Below, one piece after another: positions 8,107-15,152 of a DNA stretch of 64,000 bases. Made by a program: the position numbers and the translations under genes. The DNA lies in contig JALERL010000037.1 of assembly GCA_022764465.1 (NCBI GenBank), positions 1 to 64,000 of the forward strand, in the 5' to 3' direction. The notes beneath the pieces were generated by a model. The model did not search any database and was not told the origin of the DNA. It worked only from the letters and a program-made list of their open reading frames with translations. Positions within the stretch are counted from its first letter, which is position 1. The number at the start of each line of letters is the position of its first letter. This DNA comes from Lachnospiraceae bacterium. Lineage in GTDB: Bacteria > Bacillota > Clostridia > Lachnospirales > Lachnospiraceae.

Positions 8107-8334
8107 TTATTGTGGCATATTCAAATAATCTTTTAACAAATTTTCCACCTGTTCATATATCATTGGAATAATTTCTGTTGCATATATTCGGGATTTATCA
8201 CAAGTAAATTTTATATCCTGAAAATAAGAAATATATTCTTTCTTCTCCAATATTTTGCCAGAATTTTCTCCGCCAATTCCTCCAGCTTTTATATATGGCT
8301 CATATTCCCCATAAGCTGATGGTCTGCCATTCAT
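8107..8334 (-). CDS. Small hypothetical protein
   Basis: This 75-residue frame starts 15 bases after the stop of the VOC gene on the same strand. I do not recognise it. It is soluble, with a glycine-rich N-terminal part (YIKAGGIGGENSGKIL) and a C-terminal amphipathic helix (IIPMIYEQVENLLKDYL). No clear ribosome binding site precedes the ATG, so it may be translationally coupled, a fragment of a larger gene, or not expressed. It has no overlapping gene and ends before the WYL promoter region. Confidence 0.35.
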   Translation of the reverse strand: MNGRPSAYGEYEPYIKAGGIGGENSGKILEKKEYISYFQDIKFTCDKSRIYATEIIPMIYEQVENLLKDYLNMPQ

Positions 8335-8349
8335 TTATAGTGCCCACAC

Positions 8350-8733
8350 TTAAACCGTTATCTCGATCTGATTTTGTTCTACCGCAACAATACAGCTTTC
8401 ATAATAGCCATCCCCGGTTGTCCTTGGTCCGCTAATTACTTCGAACCCATCATCCAATAACCGCTTCGTAAGCTCATCCACCTTCGTCTTGCTTCCGACA
8501 GAAAAAGCAATGTGCGCATAGCCGGTACGGGCAGGATCTTTTGGCAGATCCTGCATTTTAGGCTTGTTCATAATTTCTAACCGTGCCCCATCCTCAAAGG
8601 AAAGAAAATAGGATCGGAATCCGGTTTTTACATTATAATATCCTTCATTTGAGACAGCATCCAGATATTTCAAGAAAAAATCTCTTACGCCCTCTAAATC
8701 ATTTACGTATATTGCAATATGTTCAATCTTCAT
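8350..8733 (-). CDS. VOC (glyoxalase/bleomycin-resistance) superfamily protein
   Basis: The 127-residue protein has the paired beta-alpha-beta-beta-beta modules of the VOC fold. The opening KIEHIAIYVNDLEGVRDFF carries the metal-ligand histidine, and ARLEIMNKP, GYAHIAFSVGS and QIEITV carry the later ligand positions. Members include glyoxalase I, dioxygenases and thiol transferases acting on small molecules. ATG 8733 is preferred over 8760 because GGAGAG lies just upstream and the fold begins there. The substrate is unknown. Confidence 0.88.
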   Translation of the reverse strand: MKIEHIAIYVNDLEGVRDFFLKYLDAVSNEGYYNVKTGFRSYFLSFEDGARLEIMNKPKMQDLPKDPARTGYAHIAFSVGSKTKVDELTKRLLDDGFEVISGPRTTGDGYYESCIVAVEQNQIEITV

Positions 8734-8828
8734 TTGAATCTCTCCTATTATTACATGCAATCAATTTCAATTACAACGATGTTCTTCCTCTATCTTATCT
8801 TTCCTAGTCAGATAACGCAACCAGATAT

Positions 8829-9992
8829 TTACACCTCCACCCCGAACTTATCCATTACATCACTCTTACATTCTAACCGCTGCTCGGTGACCGCGAGCGA
8901 ATTTAATCCCATGCAGGCAATAAACAGTTCACTGATATCCCAGTTCTCCATCGGCTGCCCGGCGAAATAAGCTGCCATCGGCACGTAGGTTCTGCCATCT
9001 ACTTTTGCCTGTGCAATATATGCATACAGGTACACCAGATAACTGCGGTAGTGCCTGACCTCATTGCATAGCTGCTCCTTCAGATAGCATTCCAGTCCAT
9101 CGAAAAACATCTTAGCATAAAAGCATTCAAATGCCTTCCGCTTTAGGGTCCGATATGCTTCCCTGAGGTTCTTCGGTCTGCCCAGAATCAGTCCTTCCTT
9201 GTAGCTTAAGATACGGATAAGCTGCATGCCGATTGTAGAGTGTCCCCGGAACAGAACCTTTTTTACAAGCCTGACAAACGTGTGGATCATCCGGCGGATG
9301 CGATGTCTTTTCCGCTTTGCCGCTGCATTGCCTCCTGTCTGATGCTCCTGCCGCCAGATATGGATATATTCCCGTGAAAGAAAGCTGTAGCTGTGTTTCC
9401 GTAAGAAGTAAGAATGATCTTCCATATCCACGATCAGTTCCAGCCGTCTCGCCAGTGCATCACTGTATGTAAACCTTGCATATGGGCAGATCCGCATGAT
9501 CCGTTCATACATATGGGAAAAGGAATAGAACTTTTCTTTGACCTTGAACATTCCATGAATGCATAGCCAGAACAACGTCCCGATCGCAAGCACTTCCAGA
9601 CCGCCATTGATCCACTTCCCATCCACCAACGGAAGTAGCCGGTAAAGCCTGCTCCGCAGCCAGTTTGTCCGCAAAAAAACTGCCAGCAGAACGCCCGCTA
9701 ATCGGTACTGCAAAAAACTCATATACAGCCAGTCGAGTAATTTATACCGGAACTTCCGTAAAAAGAGGATCCGTTTTTCATCCTTGGTAAAATACTCCTG
9801 ACATAAAAACAGGATCATGCACATTACAGCCAGAATCAGCCGTTTTGAGATCTTCTCATTATAAGTAAGACCAAACGAGCAGATATAGATCAGAATATAC
9901 TTCTGTTTTGTGCTGAATATTTTATAATTTAAAATCGCAATAATAAAAAACAGATAGATAAAAAACAGATTATCTCCAAATAGTCCTTCCAT
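8829..9992 (-). CDS. Divergent GT51-like peptidoglycan transglycosylase domain protein
   Basis: The 387-residue protein has three or four membrane helices in the first about 150 residues, then a region with the hallmarks of GT51 transglycosylases: DMEDHSYFLRKHSY at about 190 (compare EDxxFxxHxG, with the catalytic glutamate E191), GHSTIGMQLIRIL at 250-262 (compare GGSTITQQLVKN) and KRKAFECFYAKMFFDGLECY at about 284-303 (compare the RKxxE block). GT51 polymerises lipid II into glycan strands. No transpeptidase domain follows. The N-terminal multi-helix anchor and the substitutions HST for GST and GMQ for TQQ make it an outlier. It is monocistronic, on the minus strand. The alternative is a catalytically changed relative. 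Confidence 0.7.
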   Translation of the reverse strand: MEGLFGDNLFFIYLFFIIAILNYKIFSTKQKYILIYICSFGLTYNEKISKRLILAVMCMILFLCQEYFTKDEKRILFLRKFRYKLLDWLYMSFLQYRLAGVLLAVFLRTNWLRSRLYRLLPLVDGKWINGGLEVLAIGTLFWLCIHGMFKVKEKFYSFSHMYERIMRICPYARFTYSDALARRLELIVDMEDHSYFLRKHSYSFLSREYIHIWRQEHQTGGNAAAKRKRHRIRRMIHTFVRLVKKVLFRGHSTIGMQLIRILSYKEGLILGRPKNLREAYRTLKRKAFECFYAKMFFDGLECYLKEQLCNEVRHYRSYLVYLYAYIAQAKVDGRTYVPMAAYFAGQPMENWDISELFIACMGLNSLAVTEQRLECKSDVMDKFGVEV

Positions 9993-10130
9993 GTCACTCC
10001 TCTTTTCTGCGCATGCGCCTTGCCGATAACTATCATATCTATTTTTCTATAAATCTGCCTGTTTTTCAATCAACCATTTTCGACCTTTTTCAATAGGACA
10101 CAATTTCCTATTGCAAAATCAAGTGTGCGC

Positions 10131-10246
10131 TTACCGCACACTTTCGCGCCCGAGCGGATGCATCGCATAATCTTCCACTCTGCGAGGTGCGCATCTTAAC
10201 TTTTTGCTGTATAGGAATTCCAACGGAATTTCCTATACAGTAAAAA
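10131..10246. repeat. Multi-hairpin intergenic repeat, copy A
   Basis: This 116-base stretch fills much of the gap 9993-10311. It starts AAGTGTGCGCTT and ends in a hairpin, CTGTATAGGAATTCC / GGAATTTCCTATACAG. Almost the same sequence recurs at 55694-55845 (copy B), and a deleted version at 49119-49153 (copy C). The block contains nested inverted repeats (GTGTGCG/CGCACAC; GCGGATGC...), so it could fold strongly as DNA or RNA. No protein or transposase is encoded. The remaining part of the gap (about 9993-10130) holds nothing I recognise. Confidence 0.8.
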
Positions 10247-10273
10247 AGCATCAGCCAACCAAATGACTGATGC
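10243..10273 (-). terminator. Terminator of the HD phosphohydrolase unit
   Basis: On the minus strand GCATCAG and CTGATGC pair around a 12-base loop and are followed by TTTTTTA. It sits about 40 bases after the HD gene stop and abuts repeat copy A. Confidence 0.75.
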
Positions 10274-10311
10274 CCACAATATCTTCTCATATAATTTTTC
10301 AAAGCTCCATC

Positions 10312-10968
10312 TTATAAAACCTTGCGTCCGTTTACTGTCAGCTTAAACGTTGTTCCTAAGATCTCTGCTGATTTTCTGCAAAGCATCATACGTTCCAGAA
10401 AGATTTCAAAATAATCATACATGGAACAGATACTTTCATCGATCTGAAGATTTAATGCGATCACGGATTTATCCTTTGCAATTTTCAGCTTGGATTCCGT
10501 AACTGCATAATTCACCCGGTCGTGAATATCGAAGGATGACTTTTCCTTCTGACGCACCCTGCTTCTTCGTACATCGGTCTTATCTGCAATGATAAGTGCC
10601 GCAGAGATAACATCCTCCGGACCACCGGTTGATTCATCATGGTTTCCGATCGCAGATACGATCGTTACACGGTCCGCTAAAGGCAGATCTGTCTCTTTTA
10701 ACAGATCATTGGCAAGCAGTGCTCCATATTCCGCATGGTGTGTACGGTTGATCGCATTTCCGATGTCATGCATAAATCCTGCAATTTTCGCAAGCTCGAT
10801 CTCATGCTCCGAATAACCAAAACGCTCTAAGATCTTCCCCGCCTGACGCGCTACCTGCACGCAGTGTGCACTGGAATGATCCTTAAAACCAAGCTGCTTT
10901 AAGTTTGCATCTCCCTTTTTTAAATATGCATTGATTTCTTTATTACTGGTAATATCCTTATACTTCAA
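10312..10968 (-). CDS. HD-domain phosphohydrolase
   Basis: The 218-residue protein contains an HD fold. H49/H50-region metal ligands appear in KDHSSAHCVQVARQ, and the signature HD in AGFMHDIGNAINRTHHAEYG, with a second histidine cluster (VTIVSAIGNHDE) and D in LIIADKTDVRR. HD proteins hydrolyse phosphomonoesters or phosphodiesters of nucleotides. The start is probably a TTG at 10966-10968: a TAG precedes it directly, GGGGATC lies upstream, and the next ATG would delete the first ligand. The gene lies 29 bases after a small membrane protein gene and may be in an operon with it. The substrate is unknown. Confidence 0.85.
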   Translation of the reverse strand: MKYKDITSNKEINAYLKKGDANLKQLGFKDHSSAHCVQVARQAGKILERFGYSEHEIELAKIAGFMHDIGNAINRTHHAEYGALLANDLLKETDLPLADRVTIVSAIGNHDESTGGPEDVISAALIIADKTDVRRSRVRQKEKSSFDIHDRVNYAVTESKLKIAKDKSVIALNLQIDESICSMYDYFEIFLERMMLCRKSAEILGTTFKLTVNGRKVL

Positions 10969-10997
10969 CTACGTCTGATCCCCTTTTTCCATTCGTA

Positions 10998-11276
10998 TTA
11001 CAACTGTACTCCGTTTTTCTCCCAGTCATGTCCCGTTGTATTCCTCATCAGGAAAATACAGCCGCCTGTGAATCCTGGGAAGAAACCTGCATAGCCGGCA
11101 GTCAGAAGTGCATTCCATAATACTTCTGTTCCGAAGGGCTTTAAGCCAAGACTAATGATCATTCCAAGCAGAAATGCTGCCAGTGACCATATTCCGGTAT
11201 TTAAGATCAGAAAAACTCTCTGTTTTGTTTTCGCCTTTTTACATTTTTCTTCTACAAACTTCCATAAGCCACGCAT
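10998..11276 (-). CDS. Small two-helix membrane protein
   Basis: This 92-residue protein has two membrane helices (GIWSLAAFLLGMIISLGL and LTAGYAGFFPGFTGGCIFLM), a basic N-terminal segment and a charged tail. I do not recognise the family. The start is supported by GGAAAGGAAG upstream of the ATG. It precedes the HD phosphohydrolase by 29 bases on the same strand and is probably co-transcribed. Confidence 0.65.
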   Translation of the reverse strand: MRGLWKFVEEKCKKAKTKQRVFLILNTGIWSLAAFLLGMIISLGLKPFGTEVLWNALLTAGYAGFFPGFTGGCIFLMRNTTGHDWEKNGVQL

Positions 11277-11419
11277 ATTCCCGCTTCCTTTCCTGTCCGG
11301 ACGAATGCCCCGGTACAGCCATATGTAATCACATCTTTTCTTTACAATTACATATTACGGTTGCCTGCGCTTACCTGCTATCAAGTTTGTGTAAAAGAAT
11401 GTAAAATCCCTGTAAAACC

Positions 11420-11848
11420 TTAATCTGCTTTCTTTTGTCCCGCCTTAAGCAGATCAAGCAGTCCCTTCGCCTTTATGATCGCAATGCCCTGTGCTTCATC
11501 TCCGAGGACAACAAGGTTATCACCGGGCTTTATATCGAAGATCTTTCTTGCCTTGGCAGGGATCACGATCTGCCCCTTTTCTCCGACCTTCACCATTCCA
11601 AACACATGCTTTCCCTTTGGCGGAACGCCAAGTCCAAGGTTGTCCCTGTCATCCTTGTCATAGTTTACAAAATCATCCATCGTCACACCGAAAATATCCG
11701 CTAAAAGCTTGCAACGCTCAATATCCGGCAGGGATTCTCCCGTCTCATACTTTGACAGGGTCTGTCTGGTTACCCCGATCTTATCGGCTAATTCATCCTG
11801 CGAATAACCATGCATTTTCCGCAGGGCGATCAGATTGTCCTTAAACAT
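11420..11848 (-). CDS. XRE helix-turn-helix fused to SpoVT/AbrB domain regulator
   Basis: The 142-residue regulator joins two DNA-binding modules. Residues 1-58 are an HTH_3 domain (NLIALRKMHGYSQDELADKI, GVTRQTLSKYETGESLPDIE); about 85-130 are a swapped-hairpin AbrB/SpoVT domain (KVGEKGQIVIPAKARKIFDI, KPGDNLVVLGDEAQGIAIIK). ATG 11848 has AGGAG seven bases upstream. It overlaps the end of the acyltransferase gene by eight bases, implying translational coupling. AbrB-type proteins control transition-state or stress genes. Dual-domain forms like this occur in clostridia, and the target here is not known. Confidence 0.9.
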   Translation of the reverse strand: MFKDNLIALRKMHGYSQDELADKIGVTRQTLSKYETGESLPDIERCKLLADIFGVTMDDFVNYDKDDRDNLGLGVPPKGKHVFGMVKVGEKGQIVIPAKARKIFDIKPGDNLVVLGDEAQGIAIIKAKGLLDLLKAGQKKAD

Positions 11849-12929
11849 GTTTTTTCTCCTTTTTGATTCCAAGTACACACCACCGGATCACCGGGATCCG
11901 ACTAATCACCTCATTTAAAACAAATGCACCAAGAAAAGCACTGATACCGGTCAGCAGATAGATGCATACCGGTGGCAGCTTTGGTGCATACTGCATCAGA
12001 TAATAAGCCGCCATGGCAAGCGGCAGATAATGGAATATATACAGTCCCCATGACTTTCCTGCCATCCACTGCGTAAACGGATTCGATCGATCTCCATACT
12101 TTTTCATAGTTGCAAGCACTGCAAGAATAGCGATCCAGCAGTATACACAGGCGGGTAGATTATTCAGCACCGGTGCTGCTGCGTAATTTTCTCCAAAATA
12201 GTGGACTGTATAAGCTATGCCAAGTACAACGGCTGCAACATCAAGCACCTGCCACCATCTGCTTAACCGCTCGATCACCTCATCATGGGAGAAAATAAAA
12301 TATCCCACGAAAAAACTAAAACCATAAATACCAAAGCGGTAAACCGTAATGACCGGTGTATTCAGGATCTGTGCACAGCCATACACACAAACGGTCAGAA
12401 GAAGCAAAAACCACACAGGTGTCTTCACGCCCAGTCTCCAGAGACGATCCTTTTCTATTTTTCTTACCAGTAAAAGCAGCATTGAAAAGATCCACAGCAT
12501 CTGGATATACCATAATACTCCGATTCCGGATAACGCCATGATAATATATAGTACCGGTCCCGGCACCGCAGTCATCTGATCAAAGCCCCCTCCGATCTTC
12601 ATATTATAGTAGCCTAAGATCCAGTGGAATACAAAGATTCCGATCGTCGATGGCACAAGCAGCTTTCTCGTCTTATCCCTGACATATGATTTCGTGTCAT
12701 GCCCACTCAGATAATACCTTGCACTCATGCCGGATACCACAAAAAGTAATGCCATAAACCATGGATACACGAGATACTGGAATCCATCCTGTAACTGGTT
12801 CTCATGAAAAGCCCCGATCACGCCAAACGGCTGTACCCCATTAAACATATAGATCACGTGATAGATTACTACGATCACAACCGTGATCCAGCGAATATTA
12901 TCCAGATAGAGTCTTCTTTCGTTTTTCAT
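11841..12929 (-). CDS. Acyltransferase 3 family membrane protein
   Basis: The 362-residue, about ten-helix protein matches acyltransferase-3 (OatA/NodX type). The N-terminal block is RRLYLDNIRWITVVIVVIYH with the invariant histidine of helix 1, followed by VSGMSARYYLSG and RDKTRKLLVPSTIGIF (conserved R-K-R segment), and a late IFHYLPLAM. These enzymes move acyl groups, often acetyl, across the membrane to sugars of peptidoglycan, exopolysaccharide or antibiotics. There is no extracytoplasmic SGNH domain. It is first in an operon with the XRE-AbrB regulator. Confidence 0.88.
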   Translation of the reverse strand: MKNERRLYLDNIRWITVVIVVIYHVIYMFNGVQPFGVIGAFHENQLQDGFQYLVYPWFMALLFVVSGMSARYYLSGHDTKSYVRDKTRKLLVPSTIGIFVFHWILGYYNMKIGGGFDQMTAVPGPVLYIIMALSGIGVLWYIQMLWIFSMLLLLVRKIEKDRLWRLGVKTPVWFLLLLTVCVYGCAQILNTPVITVYRFGIYGFSFFVGYFIFSHDEVIERLSRWWQVLDVAAVVLGIAYTVHYFGENYAAAPVLNNLPACVYCWIAILAVLATMKKYGDRSNPFTQWMAGKSWGLYIFHYLPLAMAAYYLMQYAPKLPPVCIYLLTGISAFLGAFVLNEVISRIPVIRWCVLGIKKEKKHV

Positions 12930-12961
12930 ACAATTCCCACCTTTGCAATTATTCTTAACAT

Positions 12962-12970
12962 ATTATAGCA
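12962..12970 (-). promoter_or_regulatory. Probable extended -10 promoter of the acyltransferase gene
   Basis: On the minus strand TGCTATAAT (extended -10) lies about 32 bases before the ATG. A convincing -35 box is not seen; the region upstream is the terminator hairpin of the preceding unit. Confidence 0.4.
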
Positions 12971-12974
12971 TAAA

Positions 12975-12999
12975 GAAAGCTGGTACACGACCAGCTTTC
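12975..12999 (-). terminator. Terminator of the diguanylate cyclase gene
   Basis: A perfect 10-bp stem, GAAAGCTGGT / ACCAGCTTTC, with loop ACACG lies 50 bases after the GGDEF gene stop. The T run is short (TCTTTA). Confidence 0.7.
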
Positions 13000-13048
13000 C
13001 TTAACACTTTTTCTCTGTTTCTGTTAAAAATCATTGCTTTTCTGAGTG

Positions 13049-14719
13049 CTAGGATCGACCAGCCTTCATTGCTTTTTTACAATCATACATCAGATTATCC
13101 GCTTCACGGAAAATGTCATCAATCTTTCCCGATTCTCCCTCTGCGACACCGGATGCAACACTATAGACTTTGATATCATTACTGATCTTCATAACATTCT
13201 CACGCATGGTCTTTCTGCATTCTTCAAAGACCGGGCGGCTTACATTTTCTGCAAGTACACAGAATTCATCCCCACCGATCCGGTAACACTTACCAACATC
13301 CCGAAAAGATTCTTCTAATAATTCCGCCGTCTTACAGATGATCTGATCCCCATAGGCATGTCCGAAATTATCATTTGCATGTTTTAAACCATTCATGTCA
13401 GCGACAAGAATGATCACAGGTGTATGCTCCTGCTTCTCGAGTCTTGTCTTTTCCTGTTCATATGCAAAACGGTTGCCCAGATGGGTCATTCCATCGGTAT
13501 AAGCCATTGTCTGCAGGATTTCTTTTTCAAAATCCTCTCTTCTAAGCCTCTTTCCTTCGCGGACAACATCTATTCCGACCTTGAAAATAAACAGACACAG
13601 ACCAAAACGCAGGATATTACCACTGTTTTCCTTATTCACAAATACAAAATATCCAAGCTCCAGAATCGTACTTACGACCAGGATCAGCACTCCGCTATAA
13701 AGCGTCTTCCTCTTCTGCGCTTTTTCAATCTTATGAATGGAAAAGAGTGCTGCAAGCAGACCTAATACCGTCAGGCTCAGATAAACACGGTTCGTCCACT
13801 GTGATTCAAACTGGGAACAGATTCCGGTTGCCGCAAACACAAGCTGAACCAGATTCAATACAATGCCAAGCAGATATAAGACCTTCAGATATATTTTATC
13901 CGAAAACTCCTCATAACTTAACAAAAACCGTACCAGAAGTACCGGCATCAGCCCGTAGGTAAGATAGCTGAGATAGATACCAAGCACCAGATTATTCATA
14001 AACAGTTCTAACACATGACACTCGATGAACATCCATAATCCGGTATCTGCTGCAAAAAGTCCAAGGAACAGCATCTGCCCCGCCTTTTTCCGGTGGATTG
14101 CAAATAATCCATGCACCATATCATAAATACCAATCAGAATCAGGATCAGACTTGGAATCAGCGACCAGACCGCTCTTTCTAAGATCATCGAAATAAAGGA
14201 AGCCTGTGTTCCAAAATACACTCCCGGCAGATAACCGGATACTGCCGCAAGATCATATCCCGGCTGTAATTCAATCGTCAGTGTCTTTCCATCATAATTC
14301 TCACCTAAATGCAGACTCTTCCAGAACGATCCATATCCCATTGGAAATGGCTTTGTAAAAGCTTCTCCGCTGTCGAAGATCAAATCGCCATCCAGATAGA
14401 CTTTCGCACGACTTTGTCTGCTCCGGAACAGAATACTGTCTCCCTTTCCTAAGATCTCCTTATGAAGTACCGTTGTCAGATAGATATTCTCCCTGTCCGG
14501 ATTATCGATCATACCCGGAAGTATTGTCTTTGTCTCCTGATCTCCCCAGCTTACGGTAAAGGTATCTTCCATCTTCTGACACTGATCGATGTGAAAGCCC
14601 TTATAATCAAGTGGTCTGCACAAGCAGGCTGCGATAAACCCGATCAAAAATAAAATCCCAAGCACACCAAATGCCCGGTCTGAATATTTTCTCTTTTTAT
14701 CATCTTTACTTTCCTGCAT
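13049..14719 (-). CDS. Membrane-bound diguanylate cyclase (7TM sensor plus GGDEF)
   Basis: The 556-residue protein has an N-terminal signal anchor, an extracytoplasmic beta-rich domain (about 50-190), seven membrane helices (about 190-390) in 7TMR-DISM style, and a C-terminal GGDEF domain (about 400-556). The catalytic motif is intact (YRIGGDEFCVL, about residue 483), preceded by AYTDGMTHLGNRFAYE. It should make cyclic di-GMP from GTP in response to an outside ligand. The RxxD inhibitory site is missing: the position reads RDVG. ATG 14719 has AAAGGAG upstream. No EAL or PilZ genes are nearby. Confidence 0.9.
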   Translation of the reverse strand: MQESKDDKKRKYSDRAFGVLGILFLIGFIAACLCRPLDYKGFHIDQCQKMEDTFTVSWGDQETKTILPGMIDNPDRENIYLTTVLHKEILGKGDSILFRSRQSRAKVYLDGDLIFDSGEAFTKPFPMGYGSFWKSLHLGENYDGKTLTIELQPGYDLAAVSGYLPGVYFGTQASFISMILERAVWSLIPSLILILIGIYDMVHGLFAIHRKKAGQMLFLGLFAADTGLWMFIECHVLELFMNNLVLGIYLSYLTYGLMPVLLVRFLLSYEEFSDKIYLKVLYLLGIVLNLVQLVFAATGICSQFESQWTNRVYLSLTVLGLLAALFSIHKIEKAQKRKTLYSGVLILVVSTILELGYFVFVNKENSGNILRFGLCLFIFKVGIDVVREGKRLRREDFEKEILQTMAYTDGMTHLGNRFAYEQEKTRLEKQEHTPVIILVADMNGLKHANDNFGHAYGDQIICKTAELLEESFRDVGKCYRIGGDEFCVLAENVSRPVFEECRKTMRENVMKISNDIKVYSVASGVAEGESGKIDDIFREADNLMYDCKKAMKAGRS

Positions 14720-14840
14720 AGGAGTCTCCTTTCCGACTCTCATCTTACCCTTATGTATCTTATTTACGTTTTATATTTTAGCACAATCACTTCCGGGTAC
14801 GCAAGACCACCCTTGCAAGTGTCTGCCTGCTTCCTATACA

Positions 14841-15092
14841 GATTCGGGTGTCAAAAGATGTTTTATAAAAATTAAAAGGGCAAAATGCAAAAAAATGTAA
14901 AGCAAACTTTTATTTGCGCTTTTCGCTGCGAGTGAAATCCACTGCTTACGAAAACCACAAGTGAAGCCTCCTCTGAACTTGTATGGTTGTAGTTGGCAGT
15001 TAGTTCACGATGAGCGTTGCAAATGTTTGCGGAACATCTTTTGTGCATTTTGTCAATTACAAAATTTGAAAACATCTTTTGACACCCGAATC
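14841..15092. mobile_element. MITE-like element with 24-bp perfect terminal inverted repeats
   Basis: The ends GATTCGGGTGTCAAAAGATG (14841 on) and its complement up to 15092 form perfect 24-bp inverted repeats. The similarity continues inward imperfectly (GCAAAATGCA, GCAAAC, TTTGC on both sides), so the 252-base unit is one long hairpin. CTATAC flanks it on both sides (14834-14839 and 15093-15098), as a target duplication would. It encodes no transposase; the open frame across it is fortuitous. It sits in the 433-base gap 14720-15152. Its end sequence recurs at 31672-31692. Confidence 0.7.
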
Positions 15093-15099
15093 CTATACC

Positions 15100-15143
15100 A
15101 TAAAAAAGCACATGAACCAGTAATCCCGGTCCACATGCTTTTA
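15100..15143 (-). terminator. Terminator of the Na/Pi cotransporter gene
   Basis: On the minus strand AAAAGCATGTGGACC pairs with GGTTCATGTGCTTTT across a short loop and is followed by a T run. It lies ten bases after the stop codon, before the MITE-like element. Confidence 0.75.
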
Positions 15144-15152
15144 CATCTCTCT

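Noticed and set aside
10108-10302. Minus-strand open frame of 64 codons
   Set aside because: It lies wholly within the intergenic repeat and terminator; no coding signs.
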